A program made the position numbers and the translations under genes. This document shows, in pieces, positions 1-13,935 of a DNA stretch of 64,000 nt. Within the stretch, counting starts at the first letter, position 1. Every line of letters starts with the position of its first letter. Below the pieces are notes generated by a model. That model saw only the letters and a program-made list of their open reading frames with translations, was not told the DNA's origin and made no database searches. Source of the stretch: Glossina fuscipes (taxonomy: Eukaryota; Arthropoda; Insecta; Diptera; Glossinidae); assembly GCF_014805625.2 (NCBI RefSeq), contig NW_023998415.1, forward strand, positions 23,410,088-23,474,087, in the 5' to 3' direction.

Positions 1-790
1 TAAGAGAATGCAAAAAGAAAAAAAAGAATTTGTTAATTTATCTGCAACGTATTTACTCCGCAGGCTTTGCATGAGCATAGTTATTTACATATATGCCTGC
101 ATAAATATAAGAACATATGCACATAAGTGTAACGTGATGATGCCATAAAATGTTTTTAATTGTTATTCATTCTTTTGTTTGTACTGTAATGATGTCGATT
201 TTGAATTTTTTTTCACATTTTCCTAAACACCCAGAGAAAATTCTTGCACCCTATTCACCTATAGAATATTAGTTTGCCGATTTCGCTTACAACAACTGTT
301 TGTCATCGATTTCGCGCCATCTTAAGCCCCACAGTACATCATTAATCCGTTGTTCGCGTTGTACTCACTGTAGCGAACGGAATTCGCTCACTAATACCAG
401 ATGATATCATTTGATTACAAAAGTATTCAATATTCGATTCAATTGGAACGCCCCTTATTAATGTATAATAGATAAAATAATTCTTTAAAAAATTATTTTA
501 ATTGTCTAGAATTTATTAGAATTTTAAGTAAGGAAAAGTCGGATTTTGTAGCTCAAACGATCACAACGGCCGTTCGCACGTAGACCTTAAGCATTTTATT
601 AAATTCTTTATTGTTAACATTTTTCACGCGGGTTTTTTCTACATTCGCGTGTACATTTACTTGTAAAATAACTAAGCGCTACATGATGGGCATTCAATAT
701 TCGTCCATTCTAGCGAATGTAGTTGCCTTCATATGATTTGCATAATATGATCTTGCTCATGTGTCTGGGTAATCAAAATGTTACTTAATC

Positions 791-828
<38 letters not shown>

Positions 829-2600
829 TATATACGTATTTAGATATATATGTATGTATGTAGATTTGTGTTTGCATATGTATGTGTGTGTGTATTATAT
901 TTAGAACCACTAAAAACCGGCGAAAATGTTTTTTTATTTATTTCTTTTTCTTCTTTTTATAATTTGTGTTAAAGAAAAATTCATTTTCTTACAAATTATT
1001 TGCATTGCGATCGTTTCTCAGCGTTTTTTTTCGTTTATTTTTTTTATTTTTTTTATTTTTTTTTTTTTTGTTATTTCTCTTCATATCCAGCACAGCATGT
1101 ATACACTTTTTATCATTTATTCTGTAACAATAGCATATTAAAATTTATCGTCGCGATGTATTCATTTTAATCATTTTAGATAAGTCCGTTCGTCTATCTC
1201 GTTATTAAAGCTATATCTAACAAGGTGAACATTATAAATCTGATGCAAATAAATGTTTGACCCATGGGTTAAGTTAAATTGTCAGACTAGAGGCCCACAC
1301 TCCACAAGCACTCTTAAAATAGAAGGTAACCTGAAACAATCTCAAAAAAAAAAAAAAAAGATAGAAATACTCTGATATTTTCATAGCCAAGCCATGACAT
1401 CTTAATGCAAAGATCATATTTAAATTTAGCACGTATATGTTTATCAGAATAATGCGAATATTTTATGCACAAATAGTTATCCATCCGCTGTTTTCTGATG
1501 GGACCACAATTCATTAAGAAGGAAAAAAAAAAACACCAAATTTTGTTATATATTTGCCTTAGATGATGGGCATCCAAGATTCGTTTCACGACAATTATAG
1601 CTCTCTGAATTGTTTTTCATTAATTTATAAACAATTTTCAAAAAACAAAAAAAAAATTTTTTTTTTTTGTTCTTCACCGTTATTTTTAAAAACTTATTCC
1701 CGTTCACTATTTACACGATGCTAATGATGACATTGTTGTTGACGATCTCACCATTACGTTTCGAGTACGTTGCACACTGTTGCGTTGCCAAAAGAAAACT
1801 GCGGGATTTTAGTTTTTAGTTATATTTATCTCGCTCTTTACATTTTTTCGGTAGACTTCTGAACAACTTCTGGCTGAAAATTTTCCTCTTTGCCTTATTT
1901 TCTCATATTTTTAAATCGATTTTTCTAAAATTCTGTAGACTCTACTCTGTCGGAAAATGTGTGTAATTTTTTTTTATTTGTTTTTTTTTTTTTCTTCTGT
2001 TTTCATTCCTTTCTATACACATCGCCGGGGAAAAATATTGATTGTGTCGTTGCGTTCGAAACTCCCTGAAACACGCATCATAGAGCCAATGATGTACAAA
2101 CGGTTTCGACCTATTTATTGCTACGTCCGCTTATTCATATTCAATGACTTGGGCTAAGTTTGAAAATAGTCTGTTTTCAAAGACTAATATTTTAAAAAGC
2201 GCAGCAGCCAAAAATCTCCAAATTCCAAAACATTCACTTCGCAAATTCGGAAACCTGAAGTTTACATTATTTACATGCACGTGAACACGTCCACAATTAG
2301 TTCACCGACACGTCTACTTGAGTTACAAATTCCAAATATGTTTCCATGGTTTAGATAAATAAAAGCACGTAACGCCTATAAGAGTAGGAAGACATAAGTA
2401 ATAAGGGAAAATCTTAATAAATTTTAAAATATTTTCATCGACAATTTAAATAACTAATACCAGTGCATACTTATAAGATTTATAGGAAAAAAAGGACATC
2501 TTGCATAATTAAAAGAAACCTAAGCAATTTTCATATTCTCTGCTTAAAGACTGGAAATCTATATTCAATTCACGCGCAATCTTCCACAGTAGGTTTTGTA
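1..2600. other. Non-coding AT-rich DNA
   Basis: No reading frame here resembles a protein or joins to another by splice sites. The stretch holds an (AT)n run at about 796-825 and several poly(T) runs. It could be intergenic, or UTR or intron of a gene outside the window. Confidence 0.5.
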
Positions 2601-2639
2601 CCTCTTTTCGTTTTCTTTCTTTTTTTACTTACGTAATAC

Positions 2640-3140
2640 CCAAAAGGACGTAAGGTAGATGGAGCCACCATTTATTATACCGATCGACTCAGAATTATTT
2701 TCTGAAGCTTATCTGTCTAACCTTGTCTGTCGGTCGTCTGTGACATGGTAAAAAATTGTAATCTTCAAAAATTTTCAACATAACTCGCTGACAGATCGTA
2801 TGTCGACATCTTAAATTGGTATGGAAAATTTGGTGCAACCCCTCTCATACAATCGTTCCTGCGAACACTCAGTCTTTATATGGTAAGAAAGTATAATTTC
2901 CAATATTTCATGGTGAAAATTGATTCGTAACCGTACGGAGGTCTAATTTTTGGATATAACTGCGTATAAGGATTCTCCGGAAATGTATATCCTTAAATAT
3001 GTATATCCTTATGTATGCCAAAAAGTCCTAATTGTTTATGATAGTAATTTGACATAAAGCTTAAATCGATCAAATTTGAACGATATGGGTCTATTTCTTC
3101 AACACCAGCCTATAAAAGATTTCTCATAAATAGTAGTTTT
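2640..3140 (+). repeat. Degraded INE-1/DINE-like interspersed repeat
   Basis: A GATCGACTCAGAATTATTTT stretch is followed by TCTGTC/CGTCTG pyrimidine-rich units and GACATGG near 2720-2750. This layout is common in fly interspersed repeats. The rest is related in style to the copies at 10.6, 34.0 and 40.9 kb. The edges are guessed. Confidence 0.4.
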
Positions 3141-3199
3141 AAGTGAAGTTTTTCAAAAACTCTTTTTTGCTTATCGCACTGGCCGTCATAAAGCATATA

Positions 3200-5160
3200 T
3201 AATATTTAAGTATGAAAAAGAAAGTACTATTGGAAAATATAAACAAAATGGCAGCACTGAAGCTATTCCGACGAGGCTTGGTTAATTTGAAGGACTTTGC
3301 GGAACGCAGTAGATGCAAATTTTGGCCGTATCGATTAACTTACACTAGTAACGTCATTTCTGGAGAATACCTTTAAGTGAGCATAAACACTTTCTGAAGA
3401 TATCTACAACTACTACTGGTGTATTAAAGAAGTTAATAATCACATGGTAGGACATCAAGCAGTAGCTTCCCAAGAAGGAACTATTTAAAGTATGTAGACT
3501 TTTCGAAATGCTTGGAAGGAAATTTCAAAGCAATTCCTTGCAGGCAATAAACTTTCTCCCCAGTCTAGAGAGTTCAAAGAATCTACGGACCAAAGAAACA
3601 TTAATTTCACTATATGATATTGATATATGAAGTGGTGTACCAATTTAATTTCTCTTAAATTTTATAAAATTACCTGCGAGGTATATACTGGGGCCAGATT
3701 TTAACAGTAGATTAGTGATAATACTCGCCTACGTTCGAGAGCAAATAGACAGAAAGTTTCATTCGTGAACGATTTAGTAATAATAATGCAAACTGGAGGA
3801 AAAATTTTTCACATTCTTCAATAGACCTTCAAACTTACATAATACCGAAAATATCTTTAACGGCGACCCCACTGATGATACTCTTACATAGTTTTGGAAA
3901 CCATTTGATTGATTCTGCCGTCCTCAACGTGCCTAAAAGATATCTCCAAATGGTAGGTAATTCTCTGCCCTACGTAAATTGAAATTATTAAACCTGCGAA
4001 TACGTGATTTACAAACAATTGATAGGACAATTTATTATCGCCCCTAGATAAAAGCTCATCCGCCTTCTGGAATTTAATAAAAATTCTTGAAAAGATATCT
4101 AACAATATTTCAATTCTAAAGCAAAAGCGATTTTGTTATACCATCAACCAAGATGAATGTGAAATTTCAGCAAATATTTTTGCTTCTTACCGCCCCATCA
4201 GTTGACTGTCAAACCTCAGTAACTTTCTGGCAAAGTTAATTGAAAGTTGATTGAAAGATTTCATAACAACCAATCATATTATTCCAGTTCCCTCGAGAAC
4301 AAAATTCGATGCAATCCTTTAAAGAAACCTAGTTAGTTAGCACAAACTTTAACCTCCAAAAATCAACTGACATATTGCTATTGAATATCAAAGTGACTTT
4401 CGATACAATCTGCCATGAAGACCTAGTCTAGTCTTTAAAATGATAGATACAAATTTCCCTATACAACTTACAAAGCTAATGGAAAGTTTTCTAATTTCCT
4501 AGACTTTTAAAGCTTCCGTTGTTTCACGCTGTCCAAAACTTAGCCCTATAACGACCGGATGTTCCCAAGAGTTGCGTTTACTTGTTCTCTATAACTTATA
4601 TAAATCTGATTATTCTCAATTTAATTATGGTATCCTGCCCATTTTTGTTGATGACGCAGCAAATTCTCAATCCTGAAATTAACGACAAGTCATACTAGCC
4701 AGAGAGCCCTATTTTAGTGAATGGAAATTATTGGTAAACTATCAAAAAAATAAGACGATAGACCTTATCAGGAAACGTGAAGACTATTATATAGTATAGT
4801 ATAGTACTAGCACAGTATAGTATATATAGGACTGGTATAGTATTAGTATATATATATATATAGTATAGTATTTATAGTATATATAACATAGTATAGTATA
4901 GAGTAACTCTCATATTCTACGCAGGTACTATCCGGTCTGTTAAGGCAAAATAAATTACAGACACGCCCTAATAAAGTATTACGGCTAATATATAACCTTC
5001 CTCGGAATTTTTTTTTTTACATCATGTCTTTATGATGTTGCGGATACGAGACTGGAGCTTCTGACAAGATTAATAAACTCACTCATAATTTCCATATCCG
5101 ATGCCTTTACTCCGGTTCCGATCATATTAATGAGTTGACCTAAACTTGGGCATACATCCG
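3200..5160 (+). mobile_element. Decayed jockey-like non-LTR retrotransposon
   Basis: Conceptual translation in shifting frames gives successive pieces of a non-LTR reverse transcriptase. Around 4185-4320 it reads YRPIS, a stop, then LSNLSNFLAKLIES and NHIIPV. Around 4370-4435 it reads LLLNIKVTFDTICHEDL, the equivalent of the usual DIKAAFDxVWHxGL block. Around 4590-4665 it reads LYNLYKSD and FVDDAA, the decayed FADD catalytic box. C-terminal pieces follow at 4930-5150 (NKVLRLIYNLPR-like, then INKLTHNFHIRCL). Stops and frameshifts are frequent, so it is dead. A TATAG-repeat tract lies within it at 4785-4911. The block order matches the jockey clade. The 5' limit is uncertain because the endonuclease part is not recognisable. 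Confidence 0.7.
4785..4911. repeat. TATAG pentanucleotide-rich tract
   Basis: Repeated TATAG/TATAGTA units are mixed with (TA)n inside the LINE remnant. The tract separates the FVDDAA portion from the C-terminal pieces. It probably expanded after insertion. Confidence 0.75.
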
Positions 5161-5202
5161 GCCAATAGTTAAGTAGTGTAGAAGTAAGTAGCAATTAAAA
5201 TC

Positions 5203-5233
<31 letters not shown>

Positions 5234-5959
5234 TAAGCTAAAGAATAAAAATTTTGAGCTCTTAAATATGTAATTATAAGTTGCACGGAAATGTAAATAA
5301 TCTAAATAATGTAAATAAATGAATGAATTTATGATGCAATATTTTTATAAGAATTTTCATCCGGTTATAATACCATAAACAAAACGCAAATTATTCGATT
5401 GTACGGAACGTAGTATGCATAAGTTCGCTGCTCCGTCACAAAATCTTCTGATATCTAACAGTTTTAGACTCGAATTAATAATCGCAATTGTTCGCCTCGT
5501 GGGTGTTCACCACTGAAACGTGAATGACTTGCAATAGTTAAATAGGATTGTCACAATTTCTTACATATGTGTATGTGACATCGGCCTTGATGATTGCCAT
5601 CGGATAATCCGCATTACCTAAGCGATATGCCGCCAACTATTAGTCATAATTTAAAGGACAATAAATGAAAAGAAGCCAATCATTGTTTAAATAATTCGGA
5701 CTGGATGGTAGGCGGTCCAGCGTAATATAATGATATCTTTATTGTTCATCTCTAGAGTCTTTTCTTTCCTCTTTTGAAGTCGCATTAACCTAAAGTATTC
5801 TTTTACTTCGCGCTGAGAGTGAGAACAGTTCCTTAATGTGTTACCGATTAGAAAGAAAAAATTATTTATAAAGTTTCTCGCTAATAGAAAGATTCATAGC
5901 AAAAAAGAAATTTCGGTACCTTATCAAAAGCTTGGATTTGAAGCAACCCTTAAAAAATA

Positions 5960-6680
5960 AAGAAAACAAATAAGAAAATTATATTCGATCGTAACCGAAT
6001 CCTTAATGCCGCTAAAATCTTTAGCACCGCATGCTACTATTTGTGGTTAAAAGAAAGTGAAAGGGATAAAATGTATCTTCTACCACTAAAAATCACTAAA
6101 AGGTATTGTTAAGGAAAACTTAATCTACCATGTCGTTGTGTCCACCACCTTTTTATTTTTTAAATGACTCAATTTTTAGCAAAGTGATTTGAAACATTCC
6201 GTCTTGTTTGTCTTATGTTTAATAAGCATAAGGTGTTGAAAAAAAGAAATTTTAATTAAGTTGTATGGGCGTGGTCAAGTTCTGCGTAAAGTAAATGTAG
6301 AAAATTTCAGCCTTTTATGTCTCACAATATATAAGTAATGGGCAAAAACCCACAAACTTTTGCTTAGCGAAACGGAGTTGCGTTCAGCTTACGCTTTACT
6401 GCTGACCAGTTTGTTCCGTTTGCAATATTAACGTGCGTGTACGGAAATTTTCAATATTCCTACCAAGTATGAAATCGATAGCTTCATTTTTGCGACCAAG
6501 AGATTTTCAAAAACACACCCCACACATACACCCCGACGGACAGACATGGCTTAATCAATTCAGAATTTTACTCTAAACGAGTCTAAACCTACACTTTATA
6601 GAGTCACTGAAGCGTCATTTTGGGTGTTGCGAGCGTTACAGCAAAATGAATAAGCATCCGTTATCCTTTTAGATGGCCAT
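5960..6680 (+). mobile_element. INE-1/DINE-like element copy
   Basis: The copy opens with AAGAAAATTATATTCGATCG at about 5973, the same end seen at 15,760 and, inverted, at 59,595. It carries the GACGGACAGACATGGCTTAA core at about 6535 and ends with TTTATAGAGTC and GAAGCGTCATTTTGGGTGTT. The order (terminal hairpin, CAGACGGACAGAC core, then a gene-free tail) is that of Drosophila INE-1/DINE-1 Helentron-type elements. No transposase is encoded. Confidence 0.55.
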
Positions 6681-6689
6681 AGAAGATAT

Positions 6690-7897
6690 ATTTGCATTTA
6701 ATTGGAAATTTCGTACTCTTTTGAAATTTGATCTATAGCCACTAGCTGAGGAAATGTATGCTAAGTTCCACGTTTCTATCCCAACAATTTGCAATTCAAC
6801 ACTTTCCAGCAACAAATGGCCAACGAACATTTGACTGCATCGATTTAAAATCTCACGTTAATCAAGAACAATTTCACTAAAGCGCATTTATTTTCATTAC
6901 AAACACACACTCACAAATCTACTGCAAACTTATTCATCGATAAGCATAATAATAAAATACACACAGCCATTGGCATATAAAGAGCTCCTCACTTTATTAT
7001 GTGTGTGCGTGTGCGTGTGCGTGTGCGTGTGTGAGAATGAACACAAAGGTGTAGTTTACTTATTGGTGTAGCTATTTTTTTTTTAAATAGAGTTTTATGT
7101 CATTTTTGTTTCCAAGGGACTTTTCGATTTTCTTCTTTTATAAAACTCTTAATCAGTCCTTTCGTCTATGCCCAATGGTGACGTGTATGCGTGTATTTAC
7201 GTAGCCATAGTTGTACATTAATCTTATATAATCATATTCATAAAAAGAAAAAAATTCATTAATTGTTAATCCCTTCTTAGTGGATGTCTTATAAGAAGAG
7301 CTTTGCAAAGTTACCTTTGAGTTTCAGTTTAAAGAAATCTTTCTTACATAAATCATTATATAAATATCTTATATAAATCATTTCATATAATTATATGAAT
7401 CATTTCATTTATTTTAAAATATTTCTATGTTTTTTTTCAGCAATTTTTTTGCAGAAAACCAAAATACACACAAGAAACATAAGAAACATCTTCCAAGCAA
7501 AAAAAAAGCCATAAATCTTGTATCAACATTTAAATATTTTTCATTTATTTTCACAAGTTATTAAATTAAGTTTTATAGAAATACAAATAAATGTAATAAA
7601 ATGACAGGGGTAGGGGATTTGCTCAAGTAATAAAAAATTCCAGCATATTTGTGAAACGCCGCATATTAACATAATTCACGAGTACAACATAAGCGTATAT
7701 TGTATATATGTATGCCCACCATTGGAAGTGTAAATGTTTTGCCCACAGCAACGGTTTACCGCCATTTATTTGCAGTAGATAGACGTGACGTGAATCGGTT
7801 AACAATTTCCTGATGAAAGCGCCACTCAAGTACACAATACTCATAAGTAAAATTATGCGACGCAGGTGGACTAAAATTATTGCCATTTTCTTCGTCC

Positions 7898-7930
<33 letters not shown>

Positions 7931-10370
7931 GTGTTCTCTTTTCTTTTTTTTTTTTTTTGTTTTCTCCTTCCTTCGCTTTATATTTATTTATATACTTCCA
8001 AGTCTATCTTCTTCTTTCCGTTTTTTAATTCAACATTTTTTTTAGAGAATTAGAGAAGCCTTGTTCGAAAAGAATTTCACGGCATTTCCTTTTTGCTGCC
8101 AAGTGCAGAAGATCCCAATATTGTAATACGTGATGACGTGTTTTTCATAAATTTCACAACAACTTTTCCTTTCACATATATATGTATGTATGTTTTTCAC
8201 ACCTTTAATTATCTTATGATTGTTGTTATGTTTGCAGTTTCTTTCATTCAAATCTTTAAGCAGCAAAAGGAAAAAAAAAATAATAATAATAATAATAATA
8301 ATAATAATTAATGAGTAGAGCAATAAGTTATACGGTTGTTGCTTTGCCGGTTTTTCAAAAATAACTAAAACCCATTAAATTAAAAATTCGGCAAAATGTT
8401 CCCATTCATTTAAACATTTTGAACAATTTGAAAATTTACAAACGGTAAAGGTCGGTAAATTAATTTCATTATTGCATTCGTAACCAATAATATTTTATAA
8501 TTACCCTCTGTACACATTTGCCCTTTCCTTTATTATTCATTATAGACGAATTTCCGGGAGCACAATTCCCATTCACTTGTACTCCTATCTTCTCACCTAT
8601 CAAACCACGAAAAGCGATATAAATTAGTTATATGAACACGATCCATTCGAGCGACAATTTGAAAATGCATTCATCGATAATTTGTAGCTTTTCCAATTAC
8701 GACAAAGAAATTTAGTAGCAATTTTTGTCGGCTACCCATCCATGACTTCGATGGCAATCTCATGCCAGGCCAGATTAATCCTGACTGGCAAAACTGTGAA
8801 CTGACAACTCCTTTCCCGCACCACTTCGTAACGATTGCGACTGCTGCAAGACAATTTTCTTTTGAAAATTTTTTTTTTTTTTTTTTTTTTTTATTGTTTT
8901 CTTACAGGTATATGAGCAATTGTTTATAATTATTAGTACGCAATCATATGGAAGCCGATAAATTTAAAAGTGAATAAAACATATTCATATGCATTTCTAC
9001 CGAACATAGGCATACATGCGGGACAGGCGAGTAAATTTTTGCGATAAAAAAAAAAAAGGAAAAAACAAAATCCCATGTAATTATAGATGAAAATAAAGTA
9101 TGCAAACAGAAGAGCTTTTAAAGGAAAAATCAAACAATGAATCAAAGTACATCCATTAGAAATTCTAAGACAATATATTATACAAACGTGTATGCATGCA
9201 CTTACATATCCAAAAGAGACAAAAGGCGAACAAAAAAATTATGCTCAAGAAATGTCAAAAAACTAAAGATGCAAAAACGACGATACAACGGCACCGAGTG
9301 CAATACAATGCAATTCGCTGATAAAGGACAACATTTAATAAAGCGCTACAAACCATTTCTTACATACTTTCTGCAAAATAAACCTTTTCATCGTTAATAA
9401 CTGATTATCTTAAGGTTCACTGCTCAGCATAGGTATCTTTTTCTTCAACGTTTCCGTATCCAGCCTCATTAGTTCGTTTCACTTTATTTTCATATTTCAC
9501 TTGCCGGTGTCCTCGGTTTTTAATTCAGGGTTGTATAAAATGTACTATTACTACGGTGTTCTATTTAGCGTAAAAACTTAAATCAACAACAATTTCAAGC
9601 AAATAAGTATTTATTAATCAGATAGAAGACATCTAAAAATGTACATGAGATTGAAAAATTAAAACACACGTATTAGGGAAAGCTCTACGCCTAATTCTCT
9701 TTTTGCACGAATAATTTTTTTAACACGATTTTCACTACTCTATAAATTTATTTTATACATTTTTTTAATGCATCTGTCCGATGAATTTTTTATTTGTTTT
9801 TTTTTTTTTGTTTTTTTGTGTGTTTTTGTGAACATTTTCATTTTCACTCCTCACCGATGTGCATTGTAACTTCGCGCAGATTCAGTTAGATTATGCAGAT
9901 TACATGCGTATATGAGTGAGATTCTGCGCATTATGCATAGAGTAAGGACGTAATGTATTTTTTACGCAATTTAATTTGGATTTTCAAGGTATAATTAATT
10001 TTTTCTAATATATTTAATGATTTAATATGTGTAAGCACGAAAGCCTTGTTTTTTTTTTTTTGGGGGGGGGGGGGTAGGTACAGTTGATTGCCGTCACGAG
10101 GCTTATCATATAGCATTGTCGTTAACTTTCCATTACTTACCGTCATATTTTCCGTTGCTTATAATGCATTAATAACTGAGAGAAGTGTCAAATATGACAC
10201 GCAATTGACGTATGATAAACAATAAGAAGCATGCCAAATTAAATGAAAAGAGAATTATGTAAAATTTATGCTAAGCCATAAAATGATAAATTAATTTCAA
10301 AGTTTTTGGGAGAAACCAAATAGAAAACGGCTAGTGAAGAAAAAATATTATTTTCCTTTTACTAATTGGC
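6690..10370. other. Non-coding stretch with microsatellites
   Basis: It contains (GTGTGC)n at about 7001-7034, (CT)n at about 7897-7930, (AAT)n at about 8280-8308, a poly(T) run near 8868-8892 and a G10 run near 10,063. No coding exon could be supported on either strand. Confidence 0.5.
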
Positions 10371-10374
10371 CGCA

Positions 10375-10563
10375 TTATAAGTAGCTTTTCTTGTTTCTTT
10401 GCGTGAATCCATTCAAATGAGGTTCGTCCACACAAATATTAATATCATCATCTTCATAGATCGCTAGTGGTGCGGTATTAAAATCATTTCCATGCTTTCC
10501 ACGAGAACCGGCATATTGAAGGATGCCCACAACATCATAGGGCGTGACCCTTTTACTTCCCAA
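10375..10563 (-). CDS. Possible terminal coding exon, function unknown
   Basis: An open frame of about 60 codons ends in a stop at 10,375. The encoded segment is not low-complexity. It contains TPYDVVGILQYAGSRGKHG, then an acidic EDDDINICVDEP stretch, and ends in KKSYL. Such composition is unusual for chance ORFs in this AT-rich DNA. Two AG acceptors (after GGGAAG, and after AAGTAAAAG) would open it in phase 2. I found no matching upstream exon: the nearest minus-strand gene ends at 12,600 with its own stop. It may be the last exon of a gene lying further right, or a fortuitous ORF. Confidence 0.25.
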   Translation of the reverse strand: MGSKRVTPYDVVGILQYAGSRGKHGNDFNTAPLAIYEDDDINICVDEPHLNGFTQRNKKSYL

Positions 10564-10589
10564 AAATTGTATTGTTCATCAATTTCTGT

Positions 10590-11530
10590 GACTAGACAAA
10601 ACTAGAAATTAGCCCTAGTCTCCATATATAGGGCTTGCTTTTCATGATAACCCTTAAATATGTTAGGATTTAAAGAATAGACCTACGTGATACAAATTAC
10701 CCTCCCCTTGATTCTTTGAGGAATCGCTACTGTGAACCAATTTTCATGACGAAATATTAAAAATTAAACCCCTTTTCCGAAGGTCTTGTTATTCAAGACA
10801 AATGTTATATGGAGTGAGGCCCAAGAAATAGACCCATGCGTTTTAAATTTGGCTCACTTAGTTTTTATGCCAAATTAATATTGTAAAGAAATTTTTATCA
10901 TAAAAAATTAACAATTAAGCCCTTTTGTGGTATTCAAGAAATAGTCGTGCACGGCCCAAATTCAATAAGGTTGATTGATGTCTATGTTAATTTATTATTA
11001 TAAACGTATTTATTATTATAAAAGTATTCACCATGAAATATTAAAAATTATGCCTTTATATGGTAATGTTCAGGAAGATTCAGTTTTCGTAGGAACATAC
11101 AGGTCATATGAGAGGGGAGTCAAAAAATTGCCCCAGTCGTATCAAATTTTTCATACGAATTCAGAAGATGGAAACAGTATTAATCAGTGACCTTTGCAGT
11201 AAAATTTTCAAATTTGCAATGTTTTTCTATATAATGGTTTTAGAAAATAAGGCGTTGTATGGGGGGTAGTTGAAAAAGCGGGCCGTTCCCAATTATTTTG
11301 AATAGAGTTCATCCTTGTGTCAAAAAATAGGCGACCTGTAGACTGAACACAAAAATACTATGGACAGACATCAAACACATAGAGGGAACACATATAAAAG
11401 GCGAGTCTATCCTAAGCCATTCTAGATGTTAAATATTAATGTACGCTGCACCGCAAGCGGTGTTGGTATGGTATGAAAAGCTTATAAAGGATCCGACCAG
11501 AGTCACGTATAATTTTCTTACTTGTTTCTC
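10590..11530 (+). mobile_element. Interspersed repeat, second INE-like family
   Basis: Recurring blocks are shared with 34,000-34,560 and 40,935-41,535: CATGAAATATTAAAAATTATGCC, AATTCAGTTTTCGTAAGAAC-like text, and AAAATTTTGAAAATTGCAAT-like text. It ends at about 11,500 in ACGTATAATTTTCTTACTTG, the inverted form of the end that starts the copy at 5,973. No coding capacity is seen. Confidence 0.55.
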
Positions 11531-11534
11531 TTAT

Positions 11535-12599
11535 TGAGTTTTTATAGATAAAAGAAGAAAATGCATGATAAATATGATTAATGTAAGTAATTTATTTTCT
11601 TTTTATTCTTATTTTAATTAACATAATTATTCTGTTACTAAAATTTTCAGATTTTCTAACGCACTCTGTTTTTATAATAATTTGATTATATTTTTAATCA
11701 ATTTTTATTTATTTATTTATTTATTTTTTATAGAAATATATTAAGTATGTATAAATTGTTCACACATGATTTATCACAGAGAACATAAATGACTGATTGT
11801 GAGAACTTAACAGAGGATGTGTATGTGTGTTTATGTGTTATGTGTGTTGTGTGTGTTGTTTATGTGGCAAAAACTTCCTGCTATCGGAATTATAAGTTTT
11901 CTTCTTCTTTTTTCATTATTATTATTATTTTATTTTAAGAGAAAAATGATTGACAATTAAATTTATTGCTTGAGAGTTAGAAAATACGTTTGATTTGCTA
12001 TAGAAGAGTATTTTTCAATACAAAGTATAAAAGATTTAAAAGAATTGATTGTTTTAGAAAAATACTGCTTTTTTTTTTTTTATATATATAAGTATATGTA
12101 GAGATATGCTTATTAAATACTACAATAATTGTGCGGTTTTCTTAAGACTACACATTCTATTTTCATTTGTATATATACATATATTTATATATATATGCAT
12201 ATATATAAAGAAGTATTATCATTTTTACAATCATTTTATATATTATCTTATATATATATATATATATATATCTATATATATATTGTAATGTATTTGTAAC
12301 CATTTTTTAATTAGCAAAAAAAAAAAAAAATAAATAAATTAAAAAGAAAAAGAACGGAATCAGTATTATCGGTTCAAGTGTCTTTAGGGTATTAAGAAGA
12401 CTTTGAATTTAAAATTTATGTTATATTAAATCACAGATTTAATCATAAAAAAATCTCTTGGCTTTCTTGAAAACAAACGGGAAGACTTAAAGTATATAAT
12501 ATATATATATATATAGATGTATATTAAACAGTATAAGCTATTAGGCTAAATAAGGGCAGGAAAAACAACTTAAATTGTATTAGAGTTATTAAGCTTAGT
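11535..12599. other. AT-rich stretch, probable 3' UTR of the minus-strand gene
   Basis: The stretch runs into the stop of the minus-strand gene at 12,600 and is rich in T, ATTT and (TA)n. On the minus strand it would be its 3' UTR and flank. Several possible AATAAA signals are present, so the transcript end cannot be fixed. Confidence 0.4.
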
Positions 12600-13900
12600 C
12601 TATACCAAAATCTTATCATAGGACGGTGGTGGTGATTCTTCTACTGAAGTGATTCCTTTATCATGATTTTTTGTTTCAGGCAGCAATATAGCAATGTGGT
12701 AAGGAGGTGGACCAGCCTGGGCTGCCGCATTATTAGCTACTGTCTGTGTTCGTTCTTGTAATTCATGTAAATCACTTACAACGATATCGTCAACCGAGTT
12801 AAGCGTTGAGCCTCTGCTACCTAAACCACATGCAGTTCGACGTTGATCAGCCGTTGAACGATGGGGTAATAAGCCTTTGGGCACTCTACATAAAGATACA
12901 GTGCAGGCGGCAAGAAAGAATGTAGCAGAAAATGCACAAAATATTAGAACTTCTAAGCCAGTGCCTTGATGATCGAAATAGAATTTGGCTCCTGCCACAA
13001 ACACAGAAGCCAATACTAACGAAGCACACATTCCGCATTTTAAATGGGTTGGCAGTAATTGGTTATCCACGCTTTCAACAGAATGCATTGTGGTAGCATG
13101 CTGATGATGATGATGCGAGGGACCCATGGAGGAAGTTGAATAGCTGGCACCACAATTAGCCGGACGTAAATTGCTTACACTATTCGAGCGTTGATTAGAA
13201 CCAAAATCACGTTGAGATTGCCTATTAACATCTGTAGCCGGCATTGAAGACGTAGTTTGATGTGGCACCGTTGAAGCTGTAGAAGCATTTTGACTGCAAC
13301 TGTAAACAAATTTTTTAGTTTTAGCACTTGGTTCACTACCTAATTTCAAGATATGTAGTATATACGTACCCATAATTTTGGACAGCGATCGTTTGTCGAC
13401 CGCCGTTATGTATACTTGGTTCTATGATGTTGGCGGATGTTTGTTGGATGTCCGTTTGCTGATAATGCCTTACAGACATATTTCCAAACTGGGGATGATG
13501 ATAACTGCGCATGTCATGGTGATGGGTTGGCTGCTGATGATGCGCCAATGAAATCTGATTGCTATTAATGGTTGAAGATGGTAAGATATAACGAGCGTTA
13601 CGCCATGAAGAACCAGAAATCACTCCTGATAAAGAAGACGCAATACTATTATTGTTATTAATATTTGCTGTTGCTGGATACGATTGTGACGTTGGATTTG
13701 TGTATGCATTGTTTTGCTGCTGGAGAACGACATTATTATTTAACTGCTGACTAGAAGATGAATATTGACCGCCACTGCTGGGAGTATTATTATTATTGTT
13801 GGCACTGTAACCATAATTATTGCTTCGGTGATAATCGACGGTAGTTGTTGTTGTTCCAGCAGTACTATATGTCACATGATGTTGCGTATAATGTCCGTAC

Positions 13901-13935
<35 letters not shown>

